Of a stretch of 64,000 nt of DNA, positions 52,671 to 62,088 are shown one piece after another (the stretch's first letter is position 1; every line of letters starts with the position of its first letter). The position numbers were made by a program, and so were the translations under genes. Below the pieces are notes generated by a model that saw only the letters and a program-made list of their open reading frames with translations, was not told where the DNA came from and did not search any database. The stretch is from Methylobacillus methanolivorans. GTDB taxonomy: Bacteria; Pseudomonadota; Gammaproteobacteria; Burkholderiales; Methylophilaceae. The stretch spans positions 682,001 through 746,000 of the forward strand of contig NZ_JBIWXY010000001.1 in assembly GCF_044751345.1 (NCBI RefSeq), written 5' to 3'.

Positions 52671-54521
52671 ATGGCAAAAGTACATGTAACCGATGTAGTT
52701 CTACGTGATGGTCATCAGTCGCTGATTGCGACCCGCATGCGCACTGACGATATGCTGCCCATCTGTTCCAAACTCGATGCAGTCGGCTATTGGTCGCTGG
52801 AAGCGTGGGGCGGCGCAACATTCGATGCCTGCGTACGCTACTTGCGTGAAGATCCATGGGAGCGCCTGAAGAAGCTGCGCAAAGCCTTGCCCAACAGTCG
52901 TCTCCAGATGCTGTTGCGTGGTCAGAACCTGCTAGGCTACCGCCACTACTCCGACGATGTCGTGCGTGCTTTCGTGCAAAAATCCGCAGACAACGGTATT
53001 GATGTATTCCGTATCTTTGATGCGATGAACGACTTGCGCAACCTCAAGGTCTCGATTGAATCCGTAAAGGCAGTTGGCAAGCACGCAGAAGGTACGATTA
53101 GCTACACAACAAGCCCTGTGCATGACATCCCTTATTTCGTTAACTTGGCGAAAGAGCTGGAAAGCTTTGGTTGCGACACCATTGCCATCAAGGACATGGC
53201 CAGCCTGCTGACACCAGAGATCACCGGCGAATTGGTCAAGGCCTTACGCGAAGCTGTGAGCCTGCCGATTCACTTGCATGCTCACGCCACCTCTGGCCTG
53301 GCCAGCATGTCGATTCAGCGTGCCGTGGATAATGGTGTTGCCATTGTTGATGGCTGCATCTCCTCATTTGCTGAGGGTGCCAGCCTACCTACCACTGAAA
53401 GTATTGTGGCGGCACTCAAGGGCACCGAATACGACACTGGCCTTGACATCGGCCTGTTGCAGGAAATTTCTGCCTACTTCCGCGAAGTACGCAAGAAATA
53501 CTGGCAATTCGAAAGCGAATTTACAGGTGTAGATACCCGCGTGCTTGTGAATCAAGTACCAGGCGGCATGATTTCCAACCTGTCCAACCAATTGAAGGAA
53601 CAAGGTGCACTGGATCGCATGGATGCAGTGCTGGATGAGATTCCTCGTGTGCGTGAAGATTTGGGCTACCCTCCGCTGGTCACGCCTACATCCCAAATCG
53701 TAGGTACCCAAGCAGTATTGAACGTGATGACTGGTGCACGTTATAAGTCGGTCACCAATGAAGTAAAAAACTATCTGCTCGGTCATTACGGCAAGGCACC
53801 TTCCACCGTCAATTCTGACGTGCGTAGCTTGGCTGTAGGCAATGCAGAGGTCATCGAATGCCGTCCAGCAGACCTGCTGACAGCAGAAATGGAAAAGCTG
53901 CGTAATGAAGTAGAAGGCCTGGCCAAGAGCGAGGAAGATGTTCTCACCTATGCCATGTTCCCGGATTTGGCCAAGACATTCCTGCAAGAGCGTAATGCAG
54001 GTACGCTCAAGCCAGAACCTTTGCTAGACAAGGAAGCCGTAACTTCCAGCGAATCGCACTCACGTTTTGCACCAACTGAATTCAACGTCACATTGCACGG
54101 CGAAACTTTCCACATCAAGCTGACCGGTAGCGGTCACCATGGTGAAGAACAGCGCCCATTCTATGTATCCGTTGATGGTGTGGCAGAAGAAGTAGTCGTG
54201 GAAACACTCAATGAAATTGAGGTTTCCGGTGGCCAAAGCAATGGCGAGGCGAAGAAAAAGGCCAGCAGCAATACAGGCAGTGGCCGCCCTCGCCCATCAC
54301 ACCCAGGTTGCGTCACTACCGCAATGCCAGGCACCATCGTTGACGTCAAAGTCAATGTTGGTGACAAGGTAACGGCTGGTGATGCTGTCCTGGTGATTGA
54401 AGCCATGAAGATGGAAAATGAAATCCAGGCATCAAAGAGCGGCGTGGTGGTTGCCATCAACGTACAAAAAGGCGATAGCGTTACTCCCGACGAAACCCTG
54501 CTGGAAATTCAGCCAGACTAA
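52671..54521 (+). CDS. pycB: Pyruvate carboxylase subunit B (carboxyltransferase and biotin carrier)
   Basis: 616 residues from the ATG at 52671; a GTG at 52656 opens the frame. N-terminal TIM barrel with VVLRDGHQSL near 8-17 and HLHAHATSGLAS near 200, a PYC/OAD middle domain, an Ala/Lys/Ser linker near 525-545, and a C-terminal biotinyl domain with the modified Lys in EAMKMEN. It resembles OadA of oxaloacetate decarboxylase, but no OadB/OadG genes are present and pycA is adjacent (38-nt gap), so carboxylation is the likely direction. Confidence 0.88.
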   Translation: MAKVHVTDVVLRDGHQSLIATRMRTDDMLPICSKLDAVGYWSLEAWGGATFDACVRYLREDPWERLKKLRKALPNSRLQMLLRGQNLLGYRHYSDDVVRAFVQKSADNGIDVFRIFDAMNDLRNLKVSIESVKAVGKHAEGTISYTTSPVHDIPYFVNLAKELESFGCDTIAIKDMASLLTPEITGELVKALREAVSLPIHLHAHATSGLASMSIQRAVDNGVAIVDGCISSFAEGASLPTTESIVAALKGTEYDTGLDIGLLQEISAYFREVRKKYWQFESEFTGVDTRVLVNQVPGGMISNLSNQLKEQGALDRMDAVLDEIPRVREDLGYPPLVTPTSQIVGTQAVLNVMTGARYKSVTNEVKNYLLGHYGKAPSTVNSDVRSLAVGNAEVIECRPADLLTAEMEKLRNEVEGLAKSEEDVLTYAMFPDLAKTFLQERNAGTLKPEPLLDKEAVTSSESHSRFAPTEFNVTLHGETFHIKLTGSGHHGEEQRPFYVSVDGVAEEVVVETLNEIEVSGGQSNGEAKKKASSNTGSGRPRPSHPGCVTTAMPGTIVDVKVNVGDKVTAGDAVLVIEAMKMENEIQASKSGVVVAINVQKGDSVTPDETLLEIQPD

Positions 54522-54541
54522 GTCTTACTAATCTGCCATAG

Positions 54542-54566
54542 AAAGCCGGCCCGGGCCGGCTTTTTT
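54542..54566 (+). terminator. Terminator after pycB
   Basis: A 9-bp GC-rich stem, AAAGCCGGC (54542-54550) with GCCGGCTTT (54555-54563), a CCGG loop, then T to 54566. It ends the pycAB transcript 20 nt past the stop. Confidence 0.92.
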
Positions 54567-54628
54567 ATTGGCATTTTTTCCCTCAATGAATGCTACATGC
54601 CACAATGAAGTTTTAAACGCCAACTTTT

Positions 54629-55207
54629 ATGCAACCTCTTATCCTGGCTTCATCATCACCCTACAGACGTGAACTGCTTTCCCGCCTGCAAATCCCTTTT
54701 ACTGTACAGTCCCCTGGTATCGACGAAACACCAATGGTAGGTGAAGCACCAGAGCAAACCGCATTACGTCTTGCCCAGGCCAAGGCTCGTAAGGTTGCCG
54801 AAGCATATCCGGCAGCCTTGATCATTGGCTGCGACCAAGTTGCTACCCTGGATGGCTTGCAACTTGGCAAACCCCTGACACATGACAATGCAGTCAAACA
54901 ACTCACCTTGATGCGTGGTCGCAGCGTTATTTTTCATAGTGCGTTGTGCCTGTACAATGCCAGCAACCAGCAGATGCAGGCAGAGGTTGTGCCTTTCACG
55001 GTGACTTTCCGCAATCTGAGCGACGCACAGATCGAGAACTATCTACAAAAAGAACAGCCTTATCAATGCGCTGGCAGCGCAAAATCAGAAGGCCTGGGAA
55101 TCGCCGTGATTGCGAGCATGCAAGGCGATGACCCCAATGCCCTGATTGGCCTGCCATTAATCCGCCTGATCGACATGCTGGCGCAGCAAGGCGTCACTGT
55201 TATATAA
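54629..55207 (+). CDS. Maf-family nucleotide pyrophosphatase, YceF type
   Basis: 192 residues. N-terminal ILASSSPYRRELLSRL, catalytic Asp in GCDQVATLDG near 71, and SAKSEGLGI near 150. YceF-type Maf proteins hydrolyse 7-methyl-GTP; the sequence is nearer to YceF than to the dTTPase/UTPase YhdE. In E. coli yceF lies directly beside yceD; here pycAB separates them. Followed 25 nt later by the DUF4139 gene. Confidence 0.88.
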   Translation: MQPLILASSSPYRRELLSRLQIPFTVQSPGIDETPMVGEAPEQTALRLAQAKARKVAEAYPAALIIGCDQVATLDGLQLGKPLTHDNAVKQLTLMRGRSVIFHSALCLYNASNQQMQAEVVPFTVTFRNLSDAQIENYLQKEQPYQCAGSAKSEGLGIAVIASMQGDDPNALIGLPLIRLIDMLAQQGVTVI

Positions 55208-55232
55208 CCTTGTCCCTGATTGAGGAGATTCC

Positions 55233-56666
55233 ATGATCTTGAAGCGTACGACTATCGCCATCTGCCTGATGACTACTTTCCAGGTAATGGCTGCCCAGGA
55301 CGAGATTCGTAGCACCCTACATGATCAGCAAAGTGTCGCTGTCACGATTTATAACAACGACCTAGCCCTGGTCAAGGATCAGCGCAAGGTGAATTTGCAA
55401 TCTGGTGTTAATGCCTTGGCATTGCGTGACGTCAGTGCGCAGATTCGCCCAGAAACCGCTTTGCTACGTAGCTTGAAAGGGCAATTGCAGACGCTGGAAC
55501 AGAATTTCGACTACGACCTGCTCAGCCCGGAAAAATTGCTGGAAAAATATATCGGCCAAACAGTGCAAGTCATCCGCACCAACTCAGCAACAGGGGCAGA
55601 AACCATAGAGCCTGCCTTGGTACTGGCGGCCAACAATGGCACTGTACTCAAGATGGGCAACCGTATTGAGACCGGCATTCCTGGCCGTATTGTCTACCCG
55701 GATGTTCCCGGCAACTTGCGCGATCGCCCTACGTTGGTTACCTTGGTCTCCAGCAAGCAATCTGGTCCACAAGAGGTAGAACTCAGCTACCTGACCCATG
55801 GCTTAGGCTGGAAAGCCGATTATGTGGCAGAGCTCAATGCTGCTGAAGACCGCCTTGATTTGTCTGGCTGGGTTACCCTTACCAACACCAGCGGCACCAC
55901 CTACCGGGATGCAAAACTGCAATTGGTCGCTGGTGATGTAAATCGAGTGACCCCGCCCCCTGTCCCAATGGCATTGATGCGCAAGAATGAATTGATGATG
56001 GCGGATGCCGCAGCTCCTGCAATGGCAGAAGAAGCCTTGCTGGAATATCACCTCTACTCACTGGAACGCCCCACGACTCTTGCCGAAAATCAAACCAAGC
56101 AAGTTGCGCTGCTCAGTGCACAATCAGTACCTGTGCGTAAGGAACTGGTATTAAGAGGATCACCTTATTATTACAACTCCAGCCAAGGGGACCTGGGACA
56201 AACCCTTAAACTAGGGGTCTTTGTCGAATTCGATAACAAGGAAAGCGCCAAGCTCGGCAAGCCTCTTCCCAAGGGCATCATGCGCGTCTACAAACAAGAT
56301 AGCCAAGGCAATGCCCAGTTCGTCGGCGAAGATAATATTGACCATACCGCAAAAAATGAAATCGTTCGCCTCAAGCTGGGCGAAGCTTTTGATGTCACCG
56401 CAAATAAAAAGCAGACCGACTTCAAAAAGCTGCCCAGCCCAGCCAAGGGCAGTAGTCAGTTCGAGAGTGCTTACGAAATCGTTCTCAAGAATGCCAAGCC
56501 TCAGCCAGTCACGGTCAAAGTCATTGAGCCGATTCCAGGCGATTGGAATCTCTTGGCCCAAAGTCACCCAAGCACCAAGAGCAGTAGCAATAGCGCGAGC
56601 TGGAACATCACTATCCCAGCCAATGGCAGTACGACACTCACTTACAGGGTACAGGTGAAGCATTGA
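55233..56666 (+). CDS. Secreted DUF4139 protein
   Basis: 477 residues. Signal peptide of about 21 residues (ends QVMAAQDE). The body is beta-rich with the DUF4139 pattern: VAVTIYNNDLALVKDQRKV near 30, SYLTHGLGWKADYVAEL near 185, and NAKPQPVTVKVIEPIPGDW near 425. Probably periplasmic; function is unknown to me. The stop overlaps the next gene by 4 nt (TTGA). Confidence 0.8.
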   Translation: MILKRTTIAICLMTTFQVMAAQDEIRSTLHDQQSVAVTIYNNDLALVKDQRKVNLQSGVNALALRDVSAQIRPETALLRSLKGQLQTLEQNFDYDLLSPEKLLEKYIGQTVQVIRTNSATGAETIEPALVLAANNGTVLKMGNRIETGIPGRIVYPDVPGNLRDRPTLVTLVSSKQSGPQEVELSYLTHGLGWKADYVAELNAAEDRLDLSGWVTLTNTSGTTYRDAKLQLVAGDVNRVTPPPVPMALMRKNELMMADAAAPAMAEEALLEYHLYSLERPTTLAENQTKQVALLSAQSVPVRKELVLRGSPYYYNSSQGDLGQTLKLGVFVEFDNKESAKLGKPLPKGIMRVYKQDSQGNAQFVGEDNIDHTAKNEIVRLKLGEAFDVTANKKQTDFKKLPSPAKGSSQFESAYEIVLKNAKPQPVTVKVIEPIPGDWNLLAQSHPSTKSSSNSASWNITIPANGSTTLTYRVQVKH

Positions 56667-57373
56667 GTACGGGCACGCTATATATGCTCCCAGTCACACT
56701 GGGAGCAGACAACCTCTTGCAGGTATTGCCACAAGAGGTCATTCAACTGGCACAAGGCCTGGACACCTTTATTGTCGAAAACGAGAAAACCGCGCGGCGT
56801 TTCCTGGGCTTGATCAAGACCGCCAAACCCGTGCGGGAGCTCACCCTACTGACGCTGAATGAACATACGACTGACGCCGAACTCCCAGCTCTGTTGGCGC
56901 CTTTGTTGGCAGGAAAGCATGTTGGCTTGATGTCGGAGGCAGGGTGCCCTGGTATTGCCGATCCAGGTGCACGACTGGCAGAGCTCGCCCACAGGAAAAA
57001 CATCCGTGTCGCCCCGCTAGTGGGCCCATCTTCCATTTTATTGGCACTAATGGGATCTGGGCTCAATGGCCAGCGCTTTACTTTTCTGGGTTATATCCCC
57101 AGTGATAAACAAGCCAGAATTCACCGGATCAAGGAAATTGAGCGCCACTCCAGACAGCATCAGGAAACGCAGATTTTCATTGAAACGCCATATCGCAACC
57201 AGCATTTATTGGAAGATATACTGGAACATTGCGCGCCGGAGACCAGGCTATGCATTGCACGCAATATTAGCCTGCCCACCGAACTGATTATGAGCAAACC
57301 TATTAAAGACTGGAAAAAATCAGAGTTGCCAGAGCTACATAAACAGCCCACGGTATTCCTGCTGCTGGCCTGA
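56663..57373 (+). CDS. RsmI/YraL-like SAM-dependent methyltransferase
   Basis: 236 residues of the tetrapyrrole-methylase fold, as in 16S rRNA 2'-O-methyltransferase RsmI: SEAGCPGIADPGARL near 93-107 and GPSSILLALMGSGLNGQRFTF near 117-137. It is shorter than RsmI (about 280) and its N-terminal LPVTLGADN differs from the VPTPIGN of true RsmI, so it is probably a paralogue with a different target. TTG at 56663 is the start, overlapping the DUF4139 stop. Confidence 0.8.
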   Translation: MSTGTLYMLPVTLGADNLLQVLPQEVIQLAQGLDTFIVENEKTARRFLGLIKTAKPVRELTLLTLNEHTTDAELPALLAPLLAGKHVGLMSEAGCPGIADPGARLAELAHRKNIRVAPLVGPSSILLALMGSGLNGQRFTFLGYIPSDKQARIHRIKEIERHSRQHQETQIFIETPYRNQHLLEDILEHCAPETRLCIARNISLPTELIMSKPIKDWKKSELPELHKQPTVFLLLA

Positions 57374-57374
57374 G

Positions 57375-57421
57375 GCTAGGCTGGCTCTTCAAGCTAAACC
57401 ATGCCTAGCTTAGACCTAGGC
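57375..57421. terminator. Alternative hairpins between convergent genes
   Basis: GCTAGGC (57375-57381) can pair with GCCTAGC (57403-57409), and part of the latter can instead pair with CTAGGC (57416-57421). The two foldings are mutually exclusive. There is no U-tract, so termination for either the plus-strand methyltransferase or the minus-strand rnhB is only tentative. Confidence 0.35.
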
Positions 57422-57432
57422 ACACATCGCAC

Positions 57433-58014
57433 CTAGATCAGGCCCAGGATTCTCTTGACTGGTGCGTAACTGCGCCTATGAATATCGCAAACACCATGTT
57501 CGGCGAGTAGCTTAAGATGATGGGCGGTAGGATAGCCCTTATGCTTGGCAAAATCATATTGCGGATAACGTGCATGCATTTCGACCATTTCATGGTCCCG
57601 CGCTGTCTTCGCCAAAATGGAAGCCGCAGCAATTTCCTGCACCTTGCTATCGCCTTTGACTATCCCTTGTGACGGGATGCCGATCTTCGGGCAATGCAGG
57701 CCATCAACCAGCACCTGTGTAGGCGGCACAGTCAATTGCTCAATCGCGCGCTTCATCGCCAGCAAACTGGCCTGCAAGATATTTATCTCATCAATCTCTT
57801 CAGCACTACAAGAGGCAATCGCCCAAGCCAGCGCATATTGCTTGATCTCGATGGCCAATGCATCGCGCTTTTTCTCACTCAAGGTTTTGGAGTCAGCAAG
57901 CCCAATGATCGGGCGCTGAGGATCCAGAATCACAGCTGCCGCATAAACAGCACCTGCCAGAGGTCCGCGACCAGCCTCGTCCACACCACAGATGATGCTG
58001 CGATCGTTATTCAT
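57433..58014 (-). CDS. rnhB: Ribonuclease HII
   Basis: 193 residues. Catalytic DEDD set: VDEAGRGPLAG near residues 11-21, DSKTLSEKKRD near 41, VDGLHCP near 109, and DHEMVEMHARYPQYDFAKHKGYPT near 140-165. It removes single ribonucleotides from DNA. The ATG overlaps the lpxB stop by 4 nt. It is the last gene here of the bamA-lpx operon, as in many proteobacteria. Confidence 0.96.
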   Translation of the reverse strand: MNNDRSIICGVDEAGRGPLAGAVYAAAVILDPQRPIIGLADSKTLSEKKRDALAIEIKQYALAWAIASCSAEEIDEINILQASLLAMKRAIEQLTVPPTQVLVDGLHCPKIGIPSQGIVKGDSKVQEIAAASILAKTARDHEMVEMHARYPQYDFAKHKGYPTAHHLKLLAEHGVCDIHRRSYAPVKRILGLI

Positions 58015-59147
58015 TTTATAAACGACAACACTGTCTGGGCAGCCTTTTCTTCAGTGTTCTGCCGCAGTAACTCATGCATGCGACGGAATTCGGTCTGAAT
58101 ATCGGCGATCTGGCTTTTATCCTTGAGCATCTGCAACAAGGTCGCCGCCAGTTTTTCCGGCACGGCATCGTGTTGCAATAATTCAGGCACAATAAAGCGG
58201 CCAGCCAAGACGTTCGGCAAGCCAACATAAGGCAGATATTTCATGCGTTTCAATATCTGCCAGCTCAAGTTAGGCATGCGATAAGTGATAATCATGGGTC
58301 GCTTAATCAAGGCAGCTTCCAGGGTGGCCGTACCCGATGCCACAATCACAGCATTTGCGGCCTCCATGGCTCGATGAGCATGACCGAACATAATATTGAT
58401 GGGTAAATCATAACCCTCGTTCGCATACAAGGCGCGCTCAAAGATGGCGCGTGTCTCACGGGTAATCAAGGGCACAAGGAACCGTGCATCGGGACGCTCT
58501 GCCACAATCAACTTGGCAGTCTTGATGTAGAGGTCAGCCAGCTGCTGCACTTCACTCTGGCGACTACCAGGTAGCATGGCAATCACCAGGCTATCAGCTG
58601 GCAACTTAAGCTCCTCTCTCGCGCCTTCGATATCAGCCTCCATAGGCAGCATATCCGCCAATGGATGACCAACATAGGACACAGGCACGCCCGCTTGCTT
58701 GTAGATTTCCGGCTCGAAAGGAAAGAGCGCCAGCATATGCGATACGGCTTGCTGGATTTTCTTGATCTTGCCACGCCGCCAAGCCCAGATAGATGGACTC
58801 ACATAATGTACGGTGGGAATGCCCTGGCGCTTGAGCTTGCGTTCCAGCGAAAAATTGAAGTCAGGCGCATCAATCCCGATAAACACATCCGGGCGGTGTT
58901 CAAGAAAATAGTCCCCTACCTGCCTGCGAATCTTGAGCAGGCCTGGCAAATGACGCAGGACCTCAACATAGCCACGTACAGAAAGCCTTTCCATCGGGAA
59001 CAAGGTCTCCGCCCCTTCGGCAATCATCTTCGGGCCAGCAATGCCTACAAACTTGAGATCGGGACGTTGCTTCTTCAACGCCCGGATTAAATGACTACCC
59101 AATAGATCGCCAGAAGCCTCTCCGGCCACAATACCAATGGTCGGCAT
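58011..59147 (-). CDS. lpxB: Lipid A disaccharide synthase LpxB
   Basis: 378 residues, GT19 family. N-terminal IVAGEASGDLLGSHLI at 6-21, GIDAPDFNF near 92, HYVSPSIWAWR near 113, and the C-terminal YRMPNLSW region. It joins UDP-diacylglucosamine and lipid X on the inner membrane. It follows lpxA by 14 nt. Confidence 0.96.
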   Translation of the reverse strand: MPTIGIVAGEASGDLLGSHLIRALKKQRPDLKFVGIAGPKMIAEGAETLFPMERLSVRGYVEVLRHLPGLLKIRRQVGDYFLEHRPDVFIGIDAPDFNFSLERKLKRQGIPTVHYVSPSIWAWRRGKIKKIQQAVSHMLALFPFEPEIYKQAGVPVSYVGHPLADMLPMEADIEGAREELKLPADSLVIAMLPGSRQSEVQQLADLYIKTAKLIVAERPDARFLVPLITRETRAIFERALYANEGYDLPINIMFGHAHRAMEAANAVIVASGTATLEAALIKRPMIITYRMPNLSWQILKRMKYLPYVGLPNVLAGRFIVPELLQHDAVPEKLAATLLQMLKDKSQIADIQTEFRRMHELLRQNTEEKAAQTVLSFIK

Positions 59148-59161
59148 ACAACACCCTGCTT

Positions 59162-59944
59162 CTAGCGGACGATACCGCGCGTTGAATGATGAAGGAAATC
59201 AACCAGGATATTGAGTTCTGGTGATGTCTTCTGCTGTTCTGCTAACTGCTGCTTGGCTTCTTCCAGTGTCAGGCCATTACGATACAAAGTTTTGTATGCA
59301 CGCTTGATCTGCAAGATATTGTCGGCAGAAAATCCGCGTCGTTTCAGGCCTTCAGAATTAATACCATGCGGCTTGGCATCATAGCCAGCAGCGGTGACAT
59401 AAGGCGGGATATCCTTGAATACCACCGAGCCCACAGCAGTAATCACATGGGAGCCGATCTTGCAGAACTGATGAATCAAGGTGAAACCGCCAAGAATGGC
59501 GTGATCATGCACATCGACATGGCCTGCCAGGGAGGAGTTATTGGCAAAAATAGTGTGATCGCCCACCAAGCAATCATGGGCAATATGTACATAAGCCATG
59601 ATCCAGTTATGATTGCCGATCTTGGTTGTGCCTTTATCCTGTACGGTCCCGCGATTAAAGGTACAGAACTCACGGATCGTATTGCCATCACCAATTTCCA
59701 GTAGCGTTGGCTCGTCCTTGAACTTCTTGTCCTGAGGTACTTCCCCCAGTGATGAATACTGGAATATCTGATTATCCTTGCCGATCGTGGTTGGGCCTTT
59801 GATCACCACATGGCTGGCCACTCGGGTACCAGCATCAATGCGAACACCCGGCCCCACAATACTGAAAGCCCCTACCTCAACGCTGGAGTCCAGCTCAGCC
59901 TTGGGATCAATAATCGCTGTAGGATGTATCCTGGGTTCTGTCAT
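59162..59944 (-). CDS. lpxA: UDP-N-acetylglucosamine acyltransferase LpxA
   Basis: 260 residues from the ATG at 59944, 2 nt after fabZ. Left-handed beta-helix of hexapeptide repeats (residues about 5-185), with catalytic His in GDHTIFANNSSLAGHVDVHDHA near 125. First step of lipid A synthesis, using hydroxyacyl-ACP. Confidence 0.97.
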   Translation of the reverse strand: MTEPRIHPTAIIDPKAELDSSVEVGAFSIVGPGVRIDAGTRVASHVVIKGPTTIGKDNQIFQYSSLGEVPQDKKFKDEPTLLEIGDGNTIREFCTFNRGTVQDKGTTKIGNHNWIMAYVHIAHDCLVGDHTIFANNSSLAGHVDVHDHAILGGFTLIHQFCKIGSHVITAVGSVVFKDIPPYVTAAGYDAKPHGINSEGLKRRGFSADNILQIKRAYKTLYRNGLTLEEAKQQLAEQQKTSPELNILVDFLHHSTRGIVR

Positions 59945-59946
59945 AC

Positions 59947-60408
59947 TTAAGCAATCGCCTTCAGAATACACATCATTTCAGCTTCGGCAACGACAGCCCC
60001 ATCTACTAGAGCCTCGCCTTTGTATTTCCAAATGCCACGTAAAACGCGATCAATGCTGACCTTGAGAATCAATTGATCCCCTGGTGAAACCGGCTTCTTA
60101 AACCGAACATTATCCATACCGGCAAAATAATAGACAGACTTATCATTTGGCTTGGTATCCATGGTTTTGAACGACAGGATAGCAGCAGCCTGCGCCATGG
60201 CTTCCACGATCAACACGCCGGGCATCACTGGATGGTAAGGAAAATGACCAGGGAAGAAAGGTTCGTTGATCGTGACATTTTTTACAGCCACGATCTCTTT
60301 GTTCAACTCTAGCGAAAGCACACGATCCACCAATACAAAAGGATATCGGTGTGGCAGGTAATTCAGTATTTCATGAATATCCATGCTCGTCATAGCTTGT
60401 TCAGTCAT
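59947..60408 (-). CDS. fabZ: 3-hydroxyacyl-ACP dehydratase FabZ
   Basis: 153 residues, hot-dog fold. YLPHRYPFVLVDRV near 15-28 contains the catalytic His; GHFPYHPVMPGVLIVEAMAQ near 54-73 contains the catalytic Glu. Sits between lpxD and lpxA, where it balances fatty-acid and lipid A synthesis. ATG at 60408 with GAGAAA upstream. Confidence 0.97.
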   Translation of the reverse strand: MTEQAMTSMDIHEILNYLPHRYPFVLVDRVLSLELNKEIVAVKNVTINEPFFPGHFPYHPVMPGVLIVEAMAQAAAILSFKTMDTKPNDKSVYYFAGMDNVRFKKPVSPGDQLILKVSIDRVLRGIWKYKGEALVDGAVVAEAEMMCILKAIA

Positions 60409-60436
60409 GGCTTTTCTCGTTTCTCAACATCAAATA

Positions 60437-61489
60437 TTATTTATCGTGCTGGGCATCAGGTGCTTGCAGGGATGACAATTGCTTTTCCAATTGCTTGACC
60501 CGCTCTGCAAGCTCTCCCAGTCTCCTAATACCCGCAGCAGTCCTGAGCCACTCATCATGACTCTGGAACGGCATTAATGCCGTATAGGTGTCCGTTTTGG
60601 TTAACGAACGTGTAATCATACTACCTGGCGACACGGTCACGCCATCAGCGATTTCAAGGTGTCCCAGGATCATGGCTGCGCCACCAATCCGGCAATGATT
60701 GCCCAGCACAGCACTTCCAGCAATGCCCACACACCCAGCGATCACGGAATTAGCGCCGATGCGGCAGTTATGCCCGATCTGTACTAGGTTATCAATCTTG
60801 CAACCCTCGTGGATAATGGTGTCGTCGATCGCGCCGCGATCAATCGTGGTATTGGCACCAATATCCACGTCATTTTCAATCACGACACGCCCGACCTGGG
60901 GAATCTTTACCCAACGCCCATTGTCCGGTGCATAACCGAAGCCATCGCCACCAATAACACTGCCTGAAAATATGCTGCAGCGCTCACCAATCACGCAGTG
61001 ATGGTATAGCGTGACGTTGGCATGCAATACCGAATCTGCGCCGACCTCAACCCCCTCACCAATCACACAGCCTGGATGCACTACTACACGCTCACCCAGT
61101 ACCACATTGGCCCCAATGACTGCGTGGGCCATGATGGTACAACTGGCAGGCACTGTCGCACTTGGTGCAATGCTAGCGGCCTGATTAACGCCAGCCTCAT
61201 ATTGAGGCTGGGGGTTCAGCAGGTCTGATACCTTGGCAAAATAGGCGTAAGGATTATCCGTGACTATTCTCGGCAAGGAGGTGATATCACGGTTCTCTGG
61301 GGTCAATATCACTGCACTTGCCTTGGTTGTAGCAAGCACGGAGCGATACTTAGAATCGGTCAGGAAACTAATCTGGCCTGCCTGGGCATTGGCAAGGGAG
61401 GCAACGCGAGAGATATGGATATCATCCACCCCCAACACATCCCCTCCCAGCCTAGATGCAATCTCCCGCAGGGAATACGACGTACTCAT
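60437..61489 (-). CDS. lpxD: UDP-3-O-acylglucosamine N-acyltransferase LpxD
   Basis: 350 residues. N-terminal uridine-binding domain (about 1-100), a left-handed beta-helix (about 105-300) with catalytic His in IQIGHNCRIG (here VQIGHNCRIG), and a C-terminal helix. It adds the N-linked hydroxyacyl chain. Follows ompH by 25 nt. Confidence 0.96.
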   Translation of the reverse strand: MSTSYSLREIASRLGGDVLGVDDIHISRVASLANAQAGQISFLTDSKYRSVLATTKASAVILTPENRDITSLPRIVTDNPYAYFAKVSDLLNPQPQYEAGVNQAASIAPSATVPASCTIMAHAVIGANVVLGERVVVHPGCVIGEGVEVGADSVLHANVTLYHHCVIGERCSIFSGSVIGGDGFGYAPDNGRWVKIPQVGRVVIENDVDIGANTTIDRGAIDDTIIHEGCKIDNLVQIGHNCRIGANSVIAGCVGIAGSAVLGNHCRIGGAAMILGHLEIADGVTVSPGSMITRSLTKTDTYTALMPFQSHDEWLRTAAGIRRLGELAERVKQLEKQLSSLQAPDAQHDK

Positions 61490-61514
61490 TGAATAAAATA
61501 GCGACGAACTGAGC

Positions 61515-62018
61515 TTACTTCTTGCCCAATGACTTCAATACCTTGTCGGTAATATCAATCTTTTTGTTGGCATAAGCGACACCACCGTATACCACCAGAT
61601 CATAGCCCTCAGCTTCAGACACAGAGGTCACTGCCTTGTTAATACGATCCTGCAACACGCCCAGTTCTTCGTTCTTGCGCAGGTTCACATCTTCGCGCAA
61701 TTCACGCTGTTTGCGTTGAAACTCGATCTTAAGGTTGGAAGCATCTCGCTCCTTGTTGCGGCGATCAGCCTCAGACATGGTCAAGCTATCTTTTTCCAGC
61801 GCAGTTTCCAGATCACGAATCTGCTTTTGCAAGCGATCCAACTCTGTCGTACGCGGACCAAATTCCTTTTCCAGCTTCTTGCCGCTTTCCGCCGTTTGTG
61901 GCGCTTCCTGCAGGATCTTGTCAACCTGCACATAGCCAATTTTCAACTCTGCGGCCTGAGTACTGGCAGCAAAAGATAAAGCACTAGCGACCAACAGACT
62001 TTTCAACAACTTATTCAA
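61515..62018 (-). CDS. skp: OmpH/Skp periplasmic chaperone
   Basis: 167 residues. Signal peptide 1-22 (ends ASTQAAE), then an Arg/Lys/Glu-rich coiled coil (about 45-140) forming the Skp tentacles, with YVQVDKIL near 30 and the C-terminal YDLVVYGGVAYANKKIDITD. It holds unfolded outer-membrane proteins for BamA, encoded just upstream. Confidence 0.92.
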   Translation of the reverse strand: MNKLLKSLLVASALSFAASTQAAELKIGYVQVDKILQEAPQTAESGKKLEKEFGPRTTELDRLQKQIRDLETALEKDSLTMSEADRRNKERDASNLKIEFQRKQRELREDVNLRKNEELGVLQDRINKAVTSVSEAEGYDLVVYGGVAYANKKIDITDKVLKSLGKK

Positions 62019-62088
62019 TTGACTTTCTCCTGATATACAAGCTTTTGCTTCAATAATTCAAATTTAACCAAATCGTATTTAGACGAGC

